Below, piece by piece: positions 6,211-7,891 of a stretch of DNA of 7,891 bases. The stretch comes from Thermoplasmatales archaeon. GTDB taxonomy: Archaea; Thermoplasmatota; E2; DHVEG-1. The notes under the pieces are model-generated. The model saw only the letters and a list, made by a program, of their open reading frames with translations, made no database searches and was not told the DNA's origin. The position numbers and the translations under genes were made by a program. The DNA lies in contig JAGLML010000045.1 of NCBI GenBank assembly GCA_023140035.1, positions 1 through 7,891 of the forward strand, given 5' to 3'. Positions within the stretch are counted from its first letter, which is position 1, and every line of letters begins with the position of its first letter.

Positions 6211-7761
6211 TTAGTGTCTAAAGTATCGCTGCCCTGAAAACACCATGGCTATACCATGTTCATCTGCCGCTTCGATGACTTCATCGTCTCTTATGGATCC
6301 GCCGGGTTGAATAATGGCTTTTACACCTGCCTTTGTAGCAACATCAACCGCATCTCTAAATGGGAAAAACGCATCACTGGCCATGATAGATCCTTTGATA
6401 TTCTCTTTGCCTTTGTGTGTTGCAATCCATGCAGCGTCAACTCTGGAGGTTTGCCCTCCTCCGATAGCTATTGTACGTATATTTTTTACAAAAAGAACAG
6501 AGTTGGATTTCACATGTTTGACACACTTTACTGCAAATTCCATGGACTCCAAATCTTCTTGTGATGGTTTTTTCTTCGTAACAATCTTCCAGTTATTTTT
6601 ATCAGATAGCCACACGTCCCTGTCTTGAGCTAGAAATCCTCCTACAACACTTCGGAAGTTTGTGCCTTTTCTGTCAAATTTTTTATCTAAATCTTTTAAT
6701 TCAAGCAGTCTAAGGTTTTTCTTTTTTTCAAATATTGATAACGCTTCTTTACTGAACTTTGGTGCAATTATTACCTCTAAGAAGTAATTGAAAAGTTCTT
6801 TGGCAACATCTCCCGTTATTTCTCTATTAAAAGAAACAATACCCCCAAAAGGAGAATAGACATCAGTTGCATATGCATCTTTCCAAGCCTGCAACAAGTT
6901 ATTTGAGCTAGCAATTCCACAAGGAGTAGCATGTTTTACAATTACACAGGTCAGATCAGAAAATTCTTTTATACATTCTATTGCACAGTCAGAGTCTAAG
7001 ATATTGTTAAAAGACAGTTCTTTTCCATGTAGTTGTTTAGTATTTGATATACAAGGCTCCTCAACTATTGGAAGTGTTTTGTAAAACGCACCTTTCTGAT
7101 GAGGATTTTCACCGTATCTCATGTCTTGGATTTTTCTCATTGTGAAGGTATGGTTTTCAGGTAAGATTTCATCTGTCCATTTCTTCCTAAAATATTGTGA
7201 TATTATCGAGTCATATTGAGCAGTATGGGAAAAAGCTTCAATTGCAAGTATCTTTCTTTGCTCCAAACTTGCTTCTTTTTTTGATTTCAAAATTTTAAGA
7301 ATCTCATTATATTGTTTTGGCTTTGTTAATACTATAACATCCTTGTAATTCTTTGCAGATGCCCGTATCAGTGTGGGTCCACCTATGTCGATATTTTCTA
7401 TAACTTCTTCAATGCTTACGTTTGGTTTTTGTATAGTCTCTTCAAATGGATATAAGTTACACACAACTAGATCTATCGTCTTTATGCCATGTTTTTTTAG
7501 CGAGCTCATGTGTATTTTTTCGTCTCTTTTTGCAAGTATTCCCGCATGAACAATTGGATGAAGAGTTTTTACCCGACCATCAAGCATTTCAGGAAATCCT
7601 GTCAATTCAGAGACTTCCTTGATTTTTACCCCCGAATCTCGTAAAACAGTGGCAGTTCCACCTGTTGATATAATACTTATGTCGAGCTTAGACAATTCTT
7701 TTGCAAAATCAACTATGCCTTCTTTATCAAAAACACTAATCAGAGCATATTTGTTTTCCAT
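6211..7761 (-). CDS. purH: Bifunctional AICAR transformylase / IMP cyclohydrolase
   Basis: This 516-residue protein catalyses the last two steps of de novo purine synthesis: formylation of AICAR by 10-formyl-tetrahydrofolate, then closure of FAICAR to IMP. It has the usual full length and both domains. The N-terminal MGS-fold cyclohydrolase (about 1-195) carries STGGTA (32-37), DGRVKTLHP with K65 (61-69), Y104, D125 in NIDIGGPT, and K137, all typical active-site positions. The C-terminal transformylase (about 200-516) carries RYGENPHQ (215-222), the catalytic K276-H277 pair in KHATPCG, SPFGG, GGGQTSRVDA (434-443), SDAFFPF, and the family ending RYFRH. No key residue is missing, so it should be active in the cytoplasm. 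The fused bacterial-type PurH is notable because many archaea use PurP and PurO instead; it implies a folate-type one-carbon donor. The start at 7761 gives the standard N-terminus (ALISVFDKEGI). The Shine-Dalgarno site is weak. Downstream, arcS follows after 44 bp. Confidence 0.97.
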   Translation of the reverse strand: MENKYALISVFDKEGIVDFAKELSKLDISIISTGGTATVLRDSGVKIKEVSELTGFPEMLDGRVKTLHPIVHAGILAKRDEKIHMSSLKKHGIKTIDLVVCNLYPFEETIQKPNVSIEEVIENIDIGGPTLIRASAKNYKDVIVLTKPKQYNEILKILKSKKEASLEQRKILAIEAFSHTAQYDSIISQYFRKKWTDEILPENHTFTMRKIQDMRYGENPHQKGAFYKTLPIVEEPCISNTKQLHGKELSFNNILDSDCAIECIKEFSDLTCVIVKHATPCGIASSNNLLQAWKDAYATDVYSPFGGIVSFNREITGDVAKELFNYFLEVIIAPKFSKEALSIFEKKKNLRLLELKDLDKKFDRKGTNFRSVVGGFLAQDRDVWLSDKNNWKIVTKKKPSQEDLESMEFAVKCVKHVKSNSVLFVKNIRTIAIGGGQTSRVDAAWIATHKGKENIKGSIMASDAFFPFRDAVDVATKAGVKAIIQPGGSIRDDEVIEAADEHGIAMVFSGQRYFRH

Positions 7762-7807
7762 TACTCTTGCCTAGTGAGCATATGAGAGAAGTTCATAAAC
7801 ATTTGGG
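7762..7807 (-). other. Intergenic spacer upstream of purH
   Basis: This is a 46-bp gap between the upstream gene's stop and the purH ATG. A weak TATA-like word (GTTTATG on the minus strand, about 7794-7800) lies some 36 bp before the start. Only a poor purine stretch (AAGAG) precedes the ATG. Co-transcription with the upstream gene is as likely as a separate promoter. Confidence 0.3.
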
Positions 7808-7891
7808 TTAGTTTTTAGATTTTTCGTTTTCAATTGCTTCGACTAAACTCATTTTTCCTTTTAAAACTTTTAATGCAATTTCCTTTGATAT
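7808..7891 (-). CDS. C-terminal end of an unidentified protein (partial)
   Basis: Reading leftward from the window edge, 27 codons stay open to TAA at 7808-7810. The peptide is ISKEIALKVLKGK followed by MSLVEAIENEKSKN, a charged, probably helical tail whose composition looks like real coding sequence. The gene begins outside the window, in the same direction as purH and 46 bp upstream of it, so the two may share an operon. I cannot assign a family from this fragment. The ATG at 7850-7852 is an internal Met codon, not a credible start. Confidence 0.55.
   Translation of the reverse strand: MSKEIALKVLKGKMSLVEAIENEKSKN

Noticed and set aside
6256..6628. Plus-strand open frames of about 100 codons inside purH
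   Set aside because: They lie antisense to highly conserved PurH sequence, and their translations have no recognisable motif.
1..7891. CRISPR array, tRNA/rRNA gene, insertion sequence, defence system or prophage
   Set aside because: I saw no regularly spaced repeats, no cloverleaf-like sequence, no transposase or integrase motif and no terminal repeats. The DNA is almost fully occupied by the genes listed.

Overview
The window (7,891 bp, AT-rich) looks like a piece of an archaeal chromosome, most likely Thermoplasmatota or a related euryarchaeal lineage. The strongest clue is a complete archaeosine synthase (arcS), an archaea-specific tRNA-modification gene. Supporting clues are a CARDB-repeat surface glycoprotein with a calcium-loop stalk and C-terminal membrane anchor, short TATA-like promoters, and mostly weak Shine-Dalgarno sites. 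The phylum is inferred from the style of the proteins; it is not proven by any one marker.

Layout: the left half reads rightward and the right half reads leftward. On the plus strand are the 3' part of a secreted CocE/NonD-type (X-Pro dipeptidyl-peptidase family) hydrolase with an added PKD domain (1-954), a 138-bp gap with a likely promoter, a 900-residue membrane-anchored CARDB/Ig-like surface protein (1093-3795), and a 177-residue protein with two membrane segments and two cytoplasmic zinc ribbons (3792-4325). The last two genes overlap by ATGA and are probably co-translated. On the minus strand, in transcription order, are the last 27 codons of an unidentified gene (7891-7808), purH (7761-6211) and arcS (6166-4322). 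The two gene sets meet tail to tail, and the convergent stop codons share one CTAG.

The left half is cell-surface biology: an exported hydrolase, an ectodomain on a stalk, and a small membrane protein with a metal-binding cytoplasmic part. The right half is housekeeping nucleotide and RNA metabolism: PurH performs the last two steps to IMP, and ArcS converts preQ0 to archaeosine at tRNA position 15. The purH and arcS genes are 44 bp apart and may be co-transcribed, although a palindrome and a TATA-like box lie between them. I see no tRNA or rRNA gene, CRISPR array, insertion sequence or clear mobile element. No gene-free stretch exceeds 300 bp. The most unusual item is the surface-protein/zinc-ribbon gene pair; I do not recognise a described system for it.
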